In this document: positions 1 through 15,288 of the stretch, piece after piece | How the letters are laid out: each line of letters begins with the position of its first letter | Numbering within the stretch: position 1 is the stretch's first letter | NCBI GenBank assembly: GCA_016702305.1 | Contig: JADJEH010000001.1 | Coordinates: forward strand, 496,001 to 560,000 | Length of the DNA stretch: 64,000 nt | Direction: 5' to 3' | From: a bacterium | GTDB taxonomy: Bacteria > Electryoneota > RPQS01 | Translations under genes and position numbers: made by a program | Notes under the pieces: generated by a model | What the model was told of the DNA's origin: nothing | The model's database searches: none | What the model saw: the letters and a program-made list of their open reading frames with translations, nothing else

Positions 1-3000
1 TTCATCATTAACGGCGCTGAACGCGTCATCGTGTCGCAGCTGCACCGCAGCCCGGGTGTGTTCTTCGGCGAAGATACGCACCCCAACGGCAAGAAGATCT
101 ACTCGGCGCGCATCATTCCATTCCGCGGTTCTTGGATCGAAATCTCCACGGACATCAATGACGTCCTGAACGTCTATGTGGACCGCCGCAAGAAGTTCCC
201 CGCGACGACGCTGCTGCGCGCCATGGGCTATCAGAATAACCGCGACATCCTCGATCTGTTCGGATTCGTGGAAACGCTGCCGACCAACCGCAAAGATTTG
301 AACAAGGAAGTTGGCCGCCGCCTCGTGAGCGACGCGCTGAACGCTTCCACGGGCGAAGTCGTCGCCACCGCGGGCGCGGAACTCAGCGACGAATTGATCG
401 CCAAGCTGATCGAAGCCGGCGTGCAGATGGTTGACCTGGCTAAGCCCAAGAAGAAAGATACCTCGTACGACATCCTGATCAATACGATCAATAAGGACAA
501 GTCGCAATCGAGCGATCACGCGCTGGAAGTCATATACCGCGAATTGCGCAGTGGTGACGCTCCCGACATCGAAACCGCCCGCAAATTCCTCGAACGACTG
601 CTGTTCGATGAGAAGCGTTACGACCTCGGTGCCGTGGGCCGCTACCGCCTGAACAACAAACTCGAACTGAACGTGCCGCCGGATTGCGCCGTACTGACCG
701 TGGACGACATTGTCGCCATCATGAAGCACGTGCTCAAGCTGCGCGTGGGCCGCGCCGCGCCGGACGACATTGACCACCTCGGCAACCGCCGCGTGCGTAC
801 GGTAGGTGAGCAGCTCGCCAACCAGTTCAGCGTCGCGCTCTCCCGCATGGCGCGCACGATCAAGGAACGCATGAATCTGCGCGACTCAAACGCGCTGACG
901 CCGCAAGACCTGATCAACGTGCGTACGATCACGTCCGTGATCAACAGCTTCTTCGGAACCAATCAGCTTTCGCAGTTCCTCGACATGGTGAACCCGCTGA
1001 CCGAATTGACGCACAAGCGCCGCTTGTCCGCGCTCGGCCCCGGCGGTCTGACCCGCGAACGCGCCGGCTTCGAAGTCCGCGACGTGCATTACACGCACTA
1101 CGGCCGCCTGTGCCCGATCGAAACGCCGGAAGGTCCGAACATCGGTTTGATCTCGTCGCTGTGCACCTATGCGCGCATCAACGAGATGGGCTTCGTCGAA
1201 ACGCCGTACCGCGTCGTGAAAAACGCCAAGGTGTCCAAGTCCATCAAGTTCCTGTCCGCCGACGAAGAAGACCGCGTGACCATCGCGCAGGCCAACACGC
1301 CGATCAACCCGAAGGGTGAGTTCCAGACGGAACGCGTGAAGTGCCGTAACCGAGCCGACTTCCCGATCGCGCATCCGGACAACATCGAATACATGGACGT
1401 GGCGCCGTCGCAAATCGTCTCAGTCGCCGCGGCCTTGATTCCGTTCCTCGAGCACGACGACGCCAACCGCGCGTTGATGGGCTCGAACATGCAGCGCCAG
1501 GCCGTCCCGCTGCTGCGTCCCGAAACGCCGTACGTGGGTACCGGCATGGAGCGCAAGGCGGCGATTGATTCGCGCACCATGATCGTCGCGCCGAGTGACG
1601 GCGTCGTCGAATACGTGGATAGTGACAGAATCATCTTCCGCCCGAACCCGACGCTCGACGAAGAAGGAAACATCGTCGCGAACGGCGAGTCGGTGTCGTA
1701 CCGGCTGAAGAAGTTCGTGCGCACGAACCAGGACACTTGCATCAACCAGAAGCCATCGGTTTACGAAGGCGAAGAAGTCAAAGCCGGCACGACGCTCGCT
1801 GACGGCTGCGCGACTGACCGCGGTGAATTGGCGCTCGGCCGCAATACGCTGGTGGCCTTCATGCCGTGGCACGGTTACAACTTCGAAGACTCGATCATCG
1901 TCTCTGAACGCATCGTTTACGACGACATCTACACCTCGATCAATATCGAAGAGCTCGAGCTGCAGGTGCGCGAAACGAAACGCGGCGAGGAAGAGCTGAC
2001 CCGCGAAATTCCCAACGTGTCCGAAGAGGCCGTCAAGAACCTCGACGAGATCGGCGTGATTCGCATCGGCGCAATCGTGCGACCGGGCGACATTCTGGTC
2101 GGTAAGGTAACACCGAAGGGCGAGACCGACCTGACGCCGGAAGACAAACTGCTCAAGGCGATCTTCGGCGACAAGGCCGGCGACGTCAAGGACGCGAGCC
2201 TTAAGGCGCACACCGGTATGTACGGCATCGTCATCAACACGAAGCTGTTCAGCCGCAAGAAAAAAGACGCCAAGACGCGCAAGGAAGACAAAAAGCTGAT
2301 CGAAGATCTCGAGGCGCGTTTTGACCGCGAACGGCAGCGTTTGCGCAAGCAGCTCGCTGAAGAGCTCTACGCGGTTCTGCGCGGCCACAAGGCCCGCGAA
2401 ATCCGCGACCGCGATCAGACCGAAATCCTCGTTGCCGAAGGCGCAGCGTTCAGCGAATCACTTCTGCAGAACGTCAATATCGAACGCATCGAGTCGGGCT
2501 TCGATTGGACGCACAACGAAGGCATCAACGAGATGATCGCCCAGTCGTTCGATAAGTACCGCGAACGCCTGTTCGAGCACGAGACTGAACTGAAGAACGA
2601 AAAGTACCGCATTGAAGTCGGCGATGAGTTACCCCCGGGTATCGTGCAGCTTGTGCGCGTTTATGTCGCGCAAAAGCGCAAGCTGTCGGTCGGTGACAAG
2701 ATGGCCGGTCGTCACGGTAACAAGGGCGTCGTCGGTAAGGTCGTGCCCGTCGAAGACATGCCGTTCCTGTCCGACGGCACGCCGGTTGACATCATTCTGA
2801 ATCCGCTGTCCGTGCCGTCCCGTATGAACATCGGCCAGCTGTTCGAAACGACGCTCGGCTGGGCGGCGCACCGTTTGGGTGTGCATTTCGCGACGCCGGT
2901 GTTTGACGGCGCAAAAACGGCCGACGTCGAGGAGTGGCTCGACCGCGCCGGTCTGCCGAATACCGGCAAGACATATCTGTTCGATGGACGCACCGGCGAC

Positions 3001-3369
3001 CGCTTCAAAGAAGAGACCGCCGTTGGCTTCATGTATGTACTTAAACTCTCGCACTTGGTGGATGACAAGATTCACGCGCGCTCGATTGGACCGTACAGCT
3101 TAATTACGCAGCAGCCGCTTGGCGGCAAGGCGCAATTCGGCGGTCAGCGCTTCGGTGAAATGGAAGTCTGGGCGCTCGAAGCCTACGGCGCGTCGCACAT
3201 CCTGCAAGAGATCCTCACCATCAAATCGGACGACGTCAACGGCCGCGCGCGGACCTATGAAGCGATCGTCAAGGGCGATAACCTGCCCGCGCCCGGCATT
3301 CCCGAGTCGTTCCACGTGCTCGTCAATGAGTTGCGTGGCCTGGGTATTGACGTGGACTTGCGCGAATAA
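1..3369 (+). CDS. rpoB: RNA polymerase beta subunit, 5'-truncated
   Basis: Beta subunit of the core RNA polymerase. The reading frame is open from base 1 ([15 protein letters not shown]), so the gene begins upstream of the window; by comparison with the E. coli protein roughly the first 130 residues are missing. The rifampicin-pocket segment (about 955-1040) reads LSQFLDM...[12 protein letters not shown], with Asp, His and Ser at the three main resistance positions, so no resistance change is seen there. The C-terminus carries the [17 protein letters not shown] motif and ends normally at TAA. rpoC follows after 96 bases, the usual order. The identification is certain. Confidence 0.99.
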   Translation, partial: FIINGAERVIVSQLHRSPGVFFGEDTHPNGKKIYSARIIPFRGSWIEISTDINDVLNVYVDRRKKFPATTLLRAMGYQNNRDILDLFGFVETLPTNRKDLNKEVGRRLVSDALNASTGEVVATAGAELSDELIAKLIEAGVQMVDLAKPKKKDTSYDILINTINKDKSQSSDHALEVIYRELRSGDAPDIETARKFLERLLFDEKRYDLGAVGRYRLNNKLELNVPPDCAVLTVDDIVAIMKHVLKLRVGRAAPDDIDHLGNRRVRTVGEQLANQFSVALSRMARTIKERMNLRDSNALTPQDLINVRTITSVINSFFGTNQLSQFLDMVNPLTELTHKRRLSALGPGGLTRERAGFEVRDVHYTHYGRLCPIETPEGPNIGLISSLCTYARINEMGFVETPYRVVKNAKVSKSIKFLSADEEDRVTIAQANTPINPKGEFQTERVKCRNRADFPIAHPDNIEYMDVAPSQIVSVAAALIPFLEHDDANRALMGSNMQRQAVPLLRPETPYVGTGMERKAAIDSRTMIVAPSDGVVEYVDSDRIIFRPNPTLDEEGNIVANGESVSYRLKKFVRTNQDTCINQKPSVYEGEEVKAGTTLADGCATDRGELALGRNTLVAFMPWHGYNFEDSIIVSERIVYDDIYTSINIEELELQVRETKRGEEELTREIPNVSEEAVKNLDEIGVIRIGAIVRPGDILVGKVTPKGETDLTPEDKLLKAIFGDKAGDVKDASLKAHTGMYGIVINTKLFSRKKKDAKTRKEDKKLIEDLEARFDRERQRLRKQLAEELYAVLRGHKAREIRDRDQTEILVAEGAAFSESLLQNVNIERIESGFDWTHNEGINEMIAQSFDKYRERLFEHETELKNEKYRIEVGDELPPGIVQLVRVYVAQKRKLSVGDKMAGRHGNKGVVGKVVPVEDMPFLSDGTPVDIILNPLSVPSRMNIGQLFETTLGWAAHRLGVHFATPVFDGAKTADVEEWLDRAGLPNTGKTYLFDGRTGDRFKEETAVGFMYVLKLSHLVDDKIHARSIGPYSLITQQPLGGKAQFGGQRFGEMEVWALEAYGASHILQEILTIKSDDVNGRARTYEAIVKGDNLPAPGIPESFHVLVNELRGLGIDVDLRE

Positions 3370-3465
3370 CGCAGCGCTACGCCTCGATCGTTCGTCGTTC
3401 GTCCCTTTTAGTGTGTAGTTTTCCGGTCGCGGTTACGCGGCCTTCATCGAAATAAGGAGCCATGC

Positions 3466-7797
<4,332 letters not shown>

Positions 7798-7839
7798 TCC
7801 CAACCGTTTGTTTTTCTTGGTCTTTTGACGTACATTAGA

Positions 7840-7876
7840 CCCCGGGCGGTGTAAAAGCCGCCCGGGGGCTGTTTTC
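7840..7876 (+). terminator. Intrinsic terminator after rpoC
   Basis: A perfect 10-bp GC stem (CCCCGGGCGG at 7840-7849 and CCGCCCGGGG at 7858-7867) encloses an 8-base loop. It is followed by GGCTGTTTT, a short T-tract. It separates the rpoBC transcript from the rpsL promoter that begins 8 bases further on. Confidence 0.75.
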
Positions 7877-7883
7877 CCGGTAC

Positions 7884-7912
7884 TTGACATTACAATGGCG
7901 GTTGATTAGATT
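7884..7912 (+). promoter_or_regulatory. Promoter of the rpsL-led ribosomal operon
   Basis: TTGACA at 7884-7889 is a perfect -35. A 17-base spacer leads to TAGATT (7907-7912) as the -10. The expected start of transcription is near 7919, leaving a leader of about 25 bases before the rpsL TTG. The -10 is the left part of a 16-bp palindrome described separately. Confidence 0.75.
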
Positions 7913-7922
7913 AGCTAATCTA
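7907..7922. promoter_or_regulatory. 16-bp perfect palindrome over the rpsL -10 and start site
   Basis: TAGATTAGCTAATCTA is a perfect inverted repeat with no spacer. It coincides with the -10 element and the predicted transcription start. It could be an operator for a dimeric repressor of the ribosomal operon. Only the palindrome and its position are seen; the regulator is unknown. Confidence 0.45.
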
Positions 7923-7943
7923 CGCCCCAATTTTTTTACTCCC

Positions 7944-8345
7944 TTGCCAACGATACAACAACTCATCCGGTCCGGCCGGGAAGCGGTCCAGTTTAAGTCC
8001 TCCGCTCCCGCCCTGATGAACTGCCCGCAGCGCCGCGGCGTCTGCACGCGCGTCTATACCACGACCCCGAAAAAGCCCAACTCGGCCCTCCGCAAGGTGG
8101 CCCGCGTCAAGCTGACCAACGGCGTGGTGGTCACGGCCTATATCCCGGGCGAAGGCCACAATCTGCAAGAGCACTCGTTGGTCATGATTCGCGGCGGCCG
8201 CGTCAAAGACCTGCCGGGCGTTCGCTATCACATCATCCGCGGTATTCTGGATACGGCCGGTGTTGACGGTCGTAAGCAAGGACGGTCTAAATACGGCACC
8301 AAGAAGAAGCAGGCCGTACAGACCAAGGGCGGCAAGAAGAAGTAG
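7944..8345 (+). CDS. rpsL: 30S ribosomal protein S12
   Basis: Decoding-centre protein of the small subunit, 133 residues. The start is TTG at 7944: translation from there gives [13 protein letters not shown], the exact family N-terminus. The open frame extends upstream to 7884, but that part is promoter sequence and does not match S12. The [13 protein letters not shown] and [13 protein letters not shown] loops carry Lys at both classical streptomycin-resistance positions. The C-terminus has an extra Lys/Gly-rich tail. There is no SD; a T-rich stretch precedes the start. It is the first gene of the long ribosomal run. Confidence 0.97.
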   Translation: MPTIQQLIRSGREAVQFKSSAPALMNCPQRRGVCTRVYTTTPKKPNSALRKVARVKLTNGVVVTAYIPGEGHNLQEHSLVMIRGGRVKDLPGVRYHIIRGILDTAGVDGRKQGRSKYGTKKKQAVQTKGGKKK

Positions 8346-8362
8346 TCTCAACCTGAGTTCCC

Positions 8363-8833
8363 ATGCCTCGTCGTAAACGCATATTCAAACGCGAAATCCC
8401 CGCCGACCCGAAATTCGGTTCGTTGCAGGTAGCGCAATTCATCAACGGCCTGCTCAAGCGCGGCAAGCGCTCGACCGCCGAACGCATGTTCTATGGCGCG
8501 TTCGATATCATCGAAGCTAAAGCCAAGTCCGATCCCCTGGACGTCTTTAACAAAGCGATGAAAAACGTGGCGCCGGTCGTTGAAGTCAAGAGCCGCCGCG
8601 TCGGCGGTGCCACCTACCAGGTGCCCGTCGAAGTCAATCCCTCGCGCCGCCAAGCACTGGCGATCCGCTGGATTATCGGCTACGCCACCTCACGCGGCGA
8701 AAAGACGATGGCCGAAAAGCTGGCCGGCGAAATGATCGCCGCCGCTAAAGGCGAAGGCAACTCGGTTAAGAAACGTGACGATACGCACAAAATGGCCGAA
8801 GCCAACAAGGCCTTCGCCCATTTTAGATGGTAG
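8363..8833 (+). CDS. rpsG: 30S ribosomal protein S7
   Basis: Primary 16S rRNA-binding protein that nucleates assembly of the 30S head and lies near the E site. At 156 residues it has the standard length. The N-terminus M-P-R-R-K-R and the central [12 protein letters not shown] segment are diagnostic. It lies 17 bases after rpsL and before fusA, the classical str-operon order. No SD is visible before the ATG. Confidence 0.98.
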   Translation: MPRRKRIFKREIPADPKFGSLQVAQFINGLLKRGKRSTAERMFYGAFDIIEAKAKSDPLDVFNKAMKNVAPVVEVKSRRVGGATYQVPVEVNPSRRQALAIRWIIGYATSRGEKTMAEKLAGEMIAAAKGEGNSVKKRDDTHKMAEANKAFAHFRW

Positions 8834-8876
8834 ACGCAGCACTCTATGAATTTGAACTGTACCCGGTGAACCAATT

Positions 8877-10991
8877 TTGAGCACGAACGCTTCCACACCC
8901 TCCACCACGTCTAAAGCGAATCCCGCCGCCGAGTTTCTCGCCCGGACGCGCAATATCGGCATTATGGCCCATATTGACGCGGGCAAGACCACGACGACGG
9001 AGCGCATTCTATTCTATACGGGCCGACTGCACCGCATGGGCGAAGTCCATGAAGGCGGCGCCACGATGGACTGGATGGAGCAGGAAAAAGAGCGCGGCAT
9101 CACGATTACTTCCGCCGCCACTACCTGTGACTGGCGCGAACACCGGATCAATATCATTGATACGCCGGGACACGTGGACTTCACCGTTGAAGTCGAACGC
9201 AGCCTGCGCGTCCTCGACGGAGCCGTCGCGCTGTTCTGCGCCGTCGGCGGCGTCGAACCGCAGTCCGAAACGGTTTGGCGCCAAGCCAACCGCTATAAAG
9301 TTCCGCGCATCTGCTTCGTGAACAAGATGGATCGCTCGGGCGCCGATTTCTTCCGCGCCGTTGAGATGATTCGCACCCAGCTTCACGCCAACCCCGTCCC
9401 GATTACGATTCCGATGGGCGCATCGGATATGTTCCAAGGCATTATTGACTTGATTTCCTTCAAGTCCATCGTGTGGGTCGAAGATTCGCACGGCATGCAC
9501 TTTGAAGAATATGACGTGCCCAAGGACATGTTCGACGTGGCTAACCACTGGCGCGAAAAACTGCTCGAGTCGGTGGCCGAATTTGACGACCATCTGCTTG
9601 AGAAGTTCCTCGCCGGCGAGCCGTTGCTGCCCGAAGAGATCATGGCCGCGCTGCGCAAGGCAACCATCGCCCTGAAGTGCTTCCCCGTCCTCTGCGGCGC
9701 GTCGTTCAAGAATAAGGGCGTGCAGCGCCTGCTCGACGCAATCGTCGAACTGCTGCCGTCGCCGCTGGACAAAGACGTAACCGTCGGTATCAACCCGACC
9801 ACCGAAGAAGAAATCACGCGCGAACCGAACTCAACCGAGCCGTTCGCCGCGCTGGCGTTCAAGATCATGACCGACCCCTATGTGGGCCGTCTGACTTTCT
9901 GCCGCGTCTATTCGGGCAAGCTCGATGCTGGTTCCGCTGTCTACAACTCGTCGCGCGATAAACGCGACCGCATTTCGCGTATCGTGCGGATGTTCGCTGA
10001 TAAGCGCGAAGAAATGTCCGCGGTGGAAGCCGGTGACATCTGCGCCGTCGTCGGCCTTAAGGATGTTCGCACCGGTGATACGCTGTGCGACCCGAAGTCG
10101 CCGATTCTGCTTGAGAAGATGGAGTTCCCGACGCCTGTGATCGAGATCGCCATCGAGCCCAAGACTCGCGCCGATCAGGACCGCATTTCGGAATCGCTGG
10201 GCCGCCTGGCTGAGGAAGATCCGACCTTCCATGTGAAGTTCAATGAAGAGACGGGCCAAACGGTCATCGCCGGTATGGGCGAGCTGCATCTTGAAATCAT
10301 CGTGGATCGGCTGATGCGCGAGTTCAAGGTCGAAGCTGTCGTCGGCGCGCCGCAGGTGTCCTATAAAGAGTGCATCCGCAAGGCGGCCACGGTCAATCAC
10401 AAGTTTGTCAAGCAGTCGGGTGGCCGCGGCCAGTACGCGCATGTTGTCATTAACATCGAGCCTGCCCAGCCCGGAACTGGTTTGACTTTTGAGAATAAGA
10501 TCGTCGGTGGCACGATTCCCAAGGAATATGTCCCGGCGGTGCACAAAGGTATGGAAGAGGCCATGAACAACGGACCGCTCGCCGGATTCCCGATCATGGA
10601 CGTGAAAGTTGAGTTGGTTGACGGTTCGTACCACGAAGTGGACTCGAACGAAATGGCGTTCAAGATTTGCGGTTCAATGGCGCTGAAAGAGGCCGTGCAG
10701 AAGGCCAATCCCGCGCTGATGGAACCCATCATGAAGGTCGAAGCCGTCACCCCGGATTCGTATCTCGGCGGCGTGGTAGGCGATATTAATTCGCGCCGCG
10801 GCCGTATTCAGGATATGCACCCCCGAGCGGACGGGCAGGTGGTTAATGCAATGGTTCCGCTGTCTGAGATGTTCGGCTATGCGACGAGCCTGCGTTCGTT
10901 GACGCAGGGTCGAGCCATCTTCTCGATGCAATTCGACCACTTCCAGGAAGTGCCGAAGTCCATCTCTGAGAAGATCCTCGAAAAGAAGTAG
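8877..10991 (+). CDS. fusA: Elongation factor G
   Basis: Translocation and ribosome-recycling GTPase, 704 residues. The GTP-binding motifs are AHIDAGKT (31-38), DTPGHVDF and NKMD, followed by the usual domains II-V. The start is TTG at 8877 without an SD; no ATG lies closer to the conserved N-terminus. The protein has an extra Ser/Thr-rich stretch of about 15 residues before the usual beginning. In many genomes tuf follows fusA; here the next gene is rpsJ, so EF-Tu must be encoded elsewhere. Confidence 0.98.
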   Translation: MSTNASTPSTTSKANPAAEFLARTRNIGIMAHIDAGKTTTTERILFYTGRLHRMGEVHEGGATMDWMEQEKERGITITSAATTCDWREHRINIIDTPGHVDFTVEVERSLRVLDGAVALFCAVGGVEPQSETVWRQANRYKVPRICFVNKMDRSGADFFRAVEMIRTQLHANPVPITIPMGASDMFQGIIDLISFKSIVWVEDSHGMHFEEYDVPKDMFDVANHWREKLLESVAEFDDHLLEKFLAGEPLLPEEIMAALRKATIALKCFPVLCGASFKNKGVQRLLDAIVELLPSPLDKDVTVGINPTTEEEITREPNSTEPFAALAFKIMTDPYVGRLTFCRVYSGKLDAGSAVYNSSRDKRDRISRIVRMFADKREEMSAVEAGDICAVVGLKDVRTGDTLCDPKSPILLEKMEFPTPVIEIAIEPKTRADQDRISESLGRLAEEDPTFHVKFNEETGQTVIAGMGELHLEIIVDRLMREFKVEAVVGAPQVSYKECIRKAATVNHKFVKQSGGRGQYAHVVINIEPAQPGTGLTFENKIVGGTIPKEYVPAVHKGMEEAMNNGPLAGFPIMDVKVELVDGSYHEVDSNEMAFKICGSMALKEAVQKANPALMEPIMKVEAVTPDSYLGGVVGDINSRRGRIQDMHPRADGQVVNAMVPLSEMFGYATSLRSLTQGRAIFSMQFDHFQEVPKSISEKILEKK

Positions 10992-11027
10992 TCCCCCGCC
11001 GATCCGCACCCAATTCCCACCTCAGGT

Positions 11028-11339
11028 ATGGCACAACAATCCTCCATTCGGATCCGTTTGAAAAGCTACGATCATAATCTGATCGATAAGTCAACGGAGA
11101 AGATCATCCAGACGGCTAAGCAGACGGGCGCGGTCATTTCCGGTCCGATCCCGTTGCCGACGCGCCGCAGTGTCTATACGGTGAACCGCTCACCGCATTC
11201 GGACAAAAAATCACGTGAACAGTTCGAGACGCGTATTCATAAGCGTCTGATTGACATTCATAATTCCTCGCCGCGTACCATTGATGCGCTCATTCGCATC
11301 GAGTTGCCGGCGGGTGTGGACATTGAGATCAAGACATGA
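11028..11339 (+). CDS. rpsJ: 30S ribosomal protein S10 (NusE)
   Basis: Component of the 30S head and, as NusE, a transcription antitermination factor. The 103 residues begin [12 protein letters not shown], the family signature, and the conserved [12 protein letters not shown] loop is present. It overlaps rplC by 4 bases (ATGA), which implies translational coupling. It starts the S10 segment of the cluster. Confidence 0.98.
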   Translation: MAQQSSIRIRLKSYDHNLIDKSTEKIIQTAKQTGAVISGPIPLPTRRSVYTVNRSPHSDKKSREQFETRIHKRLIDIHNSSPRTIDALIRIELPAGVDIEIKT

Positions 11340-11962
11340 CCGGGCTGATAGGCAAAAAAGTGGGCATGACGAGAGTCTTCGATGAGAAGGGCGCCGTAAT
11401 TCCGGTGACCGTAATCGAACTCGGCCCCAATCAAATTACGAATATCCGCACCGTTGATAAGAACGGCTACGCGGCCATGTGCCTCGGATTTGGTCAAAAG
11501 CGCGATAAGCTCGTGACCAAACCGCAAAAGGGACACTACAAGAGTCTCGGCATTACGGCGCCGCGCGTGGAACGCGAATTCCGCGACATGGTCGTCGAAG
11601 GCAAGAAGGTTGGCGATTCGCTCTTGTGCGATCTGTTCGTCACTGGCGAAAAGGTGCAGGTGACTGCTACGTCCAAAGGACAAGGCTTCGCCGGCGTGAT
11701 CAAGCGTCACAACTTCAACCGCCAGACCATGACCCACGGTACCCACGAGTTCTTCCGCCATGGCGGTTCGATCGGTTCGAACACCTTCCCGGGCCGCACC
11801 CTGCCGGGTCTGCGTATGCCGGGCCGTATGGGCGCGGATCGCGTGACCGTCAAAAATCTGAAAGTGATCCGCGTGGATGCCGACGCTAACCTCATCATGG
11901 TCTGCGGCGCGATTCCCGGACCCAACCATGGTATCGTGATCGTGGGGAAGCAGGCGCGATGA
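11336..11962 (+). CDS. rplC: 50S ribosomal protein L3
   Basis: Early-assembly 23S rRNA-binding protein whose loop reaches the peptidyl transferase centre. It is 208 residues long, starting [12 protein letters not shown]. The [16 protein letters not shown] segment and the G-R-M-G motif are typical. It overlaps rpsJ upstream and rplD downstream by 4 bases each, so the three genes are tightly coupled. Confidence 0.98.
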   Translation: MTGLIGKKVGMTRVFDEKGAVIPVTVIELGPNQITNIRTVDKNGYAAMCLGFGQKRDKLVTKPQKGHYKSLGITAPRVEREFRDMVVEGKKVGDSLLCDLFVTGEKVQVTATSKGQGFAGVIKRHNFNRQTMTHGTHEFFRHGGSIGSNTFPGRTLPGLRMPGRMGADRVTVKNLKVIRVDADANLIMVCGAIPGPNHGIVIVGKQAR

Positions 11963-12594
11963 ATCTGAAAATTTATAAGCGCGACGGATCGCTGTCTACG
12001 GACACGATCGAGTTGCCGGATACGCTGGTGGCACAGGAGCCGAACGAGCACGCCATTTGGCTGGCTGTACGCGCCGAAGAGGCCGCCGCTCGTCAAGGTA
12101 CCCACAAGACCAAGAACCGCATGTTCGTGCGCGGTGGCGGTAAGAAGCCGTTCAAGCAAAAAGGCCGCGGTGTCGCCCGTCAGGGTACCAGCCGTTCGCC
12201 GTTGCATCCGGGCGGTGGTACGATCTTCGGACCGATGCCGCACAAGTATTCGGTCGGCGTGCCGCAGAAGGTGAAAGTGCTGGCCCGTCGCAGCGCGGTG
12301 ATTCTCAAAGTCCGCGAAGACCGTTTGCGCGTCGTCGAAGATTTCAATATCGAGACACCCAAGACTCGCGACATGGCTAAGATGGTCGCCAATATGGCGC
12401 TGGGTGATCAGAAAATTCTGTTCCTGACGCCGGACTTCAACGACTCGATTTCGCGCAGCGTGCGCAATCTGCCCGGAGCGGGCGCGACTAAGGCCGAAGC
12501 GGCTTCGACGCGCGATCTGCTCAACTGCTCGACGATTCTGATTCAGAAGAGTGCAGTTGCGGGCTTCGTGAAAGGACTGACTCATGCTGCATAA
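11959..12594 (+). CDS. rplD: 50S ribosomal protein L4
   Basis: Lines part of the nascent-peptide exit tunnel; in E. coli it also autoregulates the S10 operon. It has 211 residues. The extended tunnel loop contains F-V-R-G-G-G-K-K-P-F-K-Q-K-G-R-G, the conserved rRNA-contacting motif. The start overlaps the end of rplC (ATGA). No attenuator like that of the E. coli S10 operon was recognised upstream of rpsJ. Confidence 0.97.
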   Translation: MNLKIYKRDGSLSTDTIELPDTLVAQEPNEHAIWLAVRAEEAAARQGTHKTKNRMFVRGGGKKPFKQKGRGVARQGTSRSPLHPGGGTIFGPMPHKYSVGVPQKVKVLARRSAVILKVREDRLRVVEDFNIETPKTRDMAKMVANMALGDQKILFLTPDFNDSISRSVRNLPGAGATKAEAASTRDLLNCSTILIQKSAVAGFVKGLTHAA

Positions 12595-12874
12595 GCGGAG
12601 TGTGTTGCGCAAGCCGCTCTTGACCGAGAAGGTCGCCGCGGCGCAGGATGCGCATAATCAGTATGCATTCGTCGTGGATCCGGCCGCCAACAAGGTCGAG
12701 ATCAAGCGTGCCGTTGAGAAGAAGTATGAAGTGAGCGTCGTCGGCGTCCAGACGATGAACGTGCGCGGTAAGGTGAAGCGACTCGGTCGTTTTGCGGGCC
12801 GCCGTCCCAATTGGAAAAAGGCGATTGTGACCCTGAAGAAGGGGCAATCCATCGAACTGGCGCAAAACGTCTAA
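12584..12874 (+). CDS. rplW: 50S ribosomal protein L23
   Basis: Sits at the tunnel exit and docks trigger factor and SRP. It has 96 residues and begins inside the last codons of rplD (11-base overlap). The conserved L-R-K-P-L-L-T-E-K start, the Y-A-F-V-V-D-P segment and the G-R-R-P-N-W-K-K-A-I-V-T-L motif are present. Confidence 0.97.
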   Translation: MLHKRSVLRKPLLTEKVAAAQDAHNQYAFVVDPAANKVEIKRAVEKKYEVSVVGVQTMNVRGKVKRLGRFAGRRPNWKKAIVTLKKGQSIELAQNV

Positions 12875-12889
12875 GCGATTTACCCTACA

Positions 12890-13735
12890 ATGCCGGTAAA
12901 GAAATTTCGCCCACTAACTCCCACATTGCGCTACCGCACGGTCCTCGTGCGCGAAGGCCTGTGGCAAGGTGAGCCTGAGAAGAGCCTGCTTGCCCCGCTG
13001 AGTAAAACCGGCGGCCGCAACAACCTCGGACGGGCCACCAATATCAACACCGGCGGCGGACATAAGCGCCGTTACCGCGTGATTGACTTCAAGCGTGACA
13101 AGTTTGACATCGCGGGCCGCGTCGAGCGCCTCGAATATGATCCGAACCGCTCGGCTAATATCGCGCTGGTATTCTACCCTGACGGCGAGAAGCGTTATAT
13201 CCTCGCGCCCGACGGTCTGAAGGCTGGTGACAAGGTCACTTCGTCACGCAAAGAAGCGGACATCCGCGTGGGCAACGCGCTGCCGCTTAACAAGATTCCG
13301 CTGGCAACCTTCGTCCACAATGTGGAAATGCGAGTCGGCAAAGGCGGTCAAATCAGCCGCAGCGCCGGCGCCGCCTGCCAGTTGATGGCCTTCGACGAGA
13401 AGTATGCGCTGCTCAAAATGCCGTCCGGCGAAGTCCGCCGCGTCCCGGCAGGATGTTTGGCCACGATCGGCCAGGTTGGAAATCTCGATCACGAGACCGT
13501 CGTGTCGGGTAAGGCCGGTCGCACGCGCTGGCTGGGTCGCCGCGGTCACGTCCGCGGTGTCGTGAAGAATCCGGTGGACCACCCGATGGGTGGTGGTGAA
13601 GGCCGCAGCTCGGGTGGACGCCATCCGTGCACGCCATGGGGCAAGATTACCAAGGGTCTGAAGACGCGTAACCCGCGTAAGCAATCGAATAAACTGATCG
13701 TCCGTCGCAAGCGCGATAAGACGCAACTTTCATAA
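12890..13735 (+). CDS. rplB: 50S ribosomal protein L2
   Basis: Highly conserved protein needed for subunit association and peptidyl transfer, 281 residues. The C-terminal motif reads [13 protein letters not shown]: the essential His after Asp is kept, while the second His of the usual HPHGGGEG is Met, a variant common in Bacteroidota and relatives. The C-terminus is Arg/Lys-rich. No SD precedes the ATG. It is followed by rpsS after 9 bases. Confidence 0.98.
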   Translation: MPVKKFRPLTPTLRYRTVLVREGLWQGEPEKSLLAPLSKTGGRNNLGRATNINTGGGHKRRYRVIDFKRDKFDIAGRVERLEYDPNRSANIALVFYPDGEKRYILAPDGLKAGDKVTSSRKEADIRVGNALPLNKIPLATFVHNVEMRVGKGGQISRSAGAACQLMAFDEKYALLKMPSGEVRRVPAGCLATIGQVGNLDHETVVSGKAGRTRWLGRRGHVRGVVKNPVDHPMGGGEGRSSGGRHPCTPWGKITKGLKTRNPRKQSNKLIVRRKRDKTQLS

Positions 13736-13744
13736 CCTCCGCCA

Positions 13745-14032
13745 ATGGCCCGTTCGCTTAAAAAAGGTCCCTTCATCGATGCGCGTCTCGAAATGCGCAT
13801 TCAGACGATGAACGACCGCAATGAAAAGAAGGTCCTCAAAACCTGGTCGCGCCGCAGCGTGATTTCACCGGATTTCGTGGGACATACGTTGGCCGTGCAT
13901 AACGGTCGCAAGTTCCTGCCGGTATACATCACCGAAAACATGGTGGGCCACAAGCTCGGCGAGTTTGCGCCGACGCGCACCTTCAAGGGTCACACGGAAA
14001 AGAAGGCGGAATCAGCCGCCAAGAAGAAGTAG
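13745..14032 (+). CDS. rpsS: 30S ribosomal protein S19
   Basis: Binds 16S rRNA with S13 in the 30S head. It has 95 residues, starting [12 protein letters not shown]. The T-W-S-R-R-S and [13 protein letters not shown] motifs are present. A short Lys-rich tail ends the protein. Confidence 0.98.
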   Translation: MARSLKKGPFIDARLEMRIQTMNDRNEKKVLKTWSRRSVISPDFVGHTLAVHNGRKFLPVYITENMVGHKLGEFAPTRTFKGHTEKKAESAAKKK

Positions 14033-14041
14033 GGTCATCTG

Positions 14042-14506
14042 ATGGAAGCTCGTTGCGTAGCTCGTTATATTCGCGTCACTCCGCGCAAAATGCGGCTGGT
14101 AGCCGATCTCGTACGCGGCAAGAACGTGAACGATGCGATCAATATTCTCAAGTTCACTCCGCGCTCGGCCTCCGGGCCGACGCTCAAGGCGATTCAATCC
14201 GCCGTGGCCAACTACGCGCAATTGCACAGCGCCACGTCGGTGGAGATTGACTCGCTGCACGTCCGTACGATCTTTGCCGACGAAGGTCCGACGATGCACC
14301 GCTTCATGCCCCGCGCTCAAGGCCGCGCCACGCCGATCAAGAAGCGCATGACGCACCTCACCGTGATCGTCAGCGCCCCGGCCGCCGTCGCAACCAGCGA
14401 ACCGGCCGCTGAGACCACCGCCGATGCAGCGCCCAAGGCTGATAAGAAGACCGCGGCTAAGAAGAGCGCGGCGAAGAAGTCCACCAAAAAAACGAAGCCG
14501 GAATAA
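14042..14506 (+). CDS. rplV: 50S ribosomal protein L22 with a basic C-terminal tail
   Basis: Exit-tunnel protein whose beta-hairpin contacts the nascent chain and the macrolide site. The canonical domain occupies about residues 1-112 (ARYIRVTPRKMRLVADLVRG; hairpin around M-P-R-A-Q-G-R-A). Beyond it there is an unusual tail of about 40 residues made of Ala, Thr, Pro and repeated A-A-K-K, giving 154 residues against the usual 110 or so. A similar tail is found on L17. Confidence 0.97.
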   Translation: MEARCVARYIRVTPRKMRLVADLVRGKNVNDAINILKFTPRSASGPTLKAIQSAVANYAQLHSATSVEIDSLHVRTIFADEGPTMHRFMPRAQGRATPIKKRMTHLTVIVSAPAAVATSEPAAETTADAAPKADKKTAAKKSAAKKSTKKTKPE

Positions 14507-14509
14507 TCC

Positions 14510-15277
14510 GTGGGCCAGAAAGTTAATCCTATCGGTTTTCGCGTCGGCGTCATTCGCACCTGGAATAGTCACTGGTTCGATGAACGCAATTTCGCCGACA
14601 AGCTTGAAGAAGATCTGTACCTGCGCAAGTATCTCATGCAGCGTCTCAAGGGCGCGTCGGTCGCAGGGATTACCTTCGAACGTACGCCTAAGATGCTCAC
14701 GCTGACGATCCGCACGGCACGCCCGGGCATCGTCATCGGCCGCAAAGGCGCGGAGGTGGACAAGCTGAAGGCCGAGCTGAAGAAGCTGACCAAGCGCGAA
14801 GTTCAGGTCAATATCTACGAAATTAAGCGGCCGGAACTCGAAGCCAAGCTCGTCGCTGATATGATCGCCCAGCAGCTCGAAGGCCGCGTGTCCTTCCGCC
14901 GCGCGATGAAGAAGGCGATCCAGACCACGATGCGCATGGGAGCCGAAGGCATCAAGGTTCTGGTCTCGGGACGATTGGGCGGCGCGGAAATGTCGCGTAC
15001 GGAAGGTTACAAAGAAGGTCGTACGCCGCTCCACACGCTGCGAGCGGATATTGATTATGCGTGCTCGGTCGCCCGCACGACCTACGGCACCATCGGTTGC
15101 AAGGTTTGGATTTGCCGCGGCGAAGTCATCGGGAAGGGTAAAGTCAATATGCCCGGCGGTGAAATGCGCCACGAAACGCTGGGCGATGCGCCCGAGCGCC
15201 GCGATCACGGCCACGGCCGTGGCGATCGCGACCGCGATCATGGCCGCGGTGACCGCCGCCCGCATCATAAAAATTGA
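14510..15277 (+). CDS. rpsC: 30S ribosomal protein S3 with a charged tail
   Basis: Part of the mRNA entry tunnel and helicase. It begins with GTG at 14510 ([11 protein letters not shown]). The KH domain holds [13 protein letters not shown]. The canonical part ends near residue 220. The last 30 or so residues are a low-complexity run of His, Arg, Asp and Gly encoded by imperfectly repeated GC-rich DNA, an extension not present in the E. coli protein. It sits 3 bases after the rplV stop. Confidence 0.97.
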   Translation: MGQKVNPIGFRVGVIRTWNSHWFDERNFADKLEEDLYLRKYLMQRLKGASVAGITFERTPKMLTLTIRTARPGIVIGRKGAEVDKLKAELKKLTKREVQVNIYEIKRPELEAKLVADMIAQQLEGRVSFRRAMKKAIQTTMRMGAEGIKVLVSGRLGGAEMSRTEGYKEGRTPLHTLRADIDYACSVARTTYGTIGCKVWICRGEVIGKGKVNMPGGEMRHETLGDAPERRDHGHGRGDRDRDHGRGDRRPHHKN

Positions 15278-15288
15278 TCTGATTTAAC

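Noticed and set aside
955..1040. Possible rifampicin-resistance substitutions in RpoB
   Set aside because: The key Asp, His and Ser positions are wild type; the other differences from E. coli are common between phyla.
7884..7943. N-terminal extension of rpsL from the TTG at 7884
   Set aside because: That TTG is the -35 hexamer of a clear promoter, and the 20 extra residues are not part of S12.
14012..15268. A 418-residue minus-strand frame opposite rplV-rpsC
   Set aside because: Antisense shadow of two clear ribosomal protein genes; no start context or motif.
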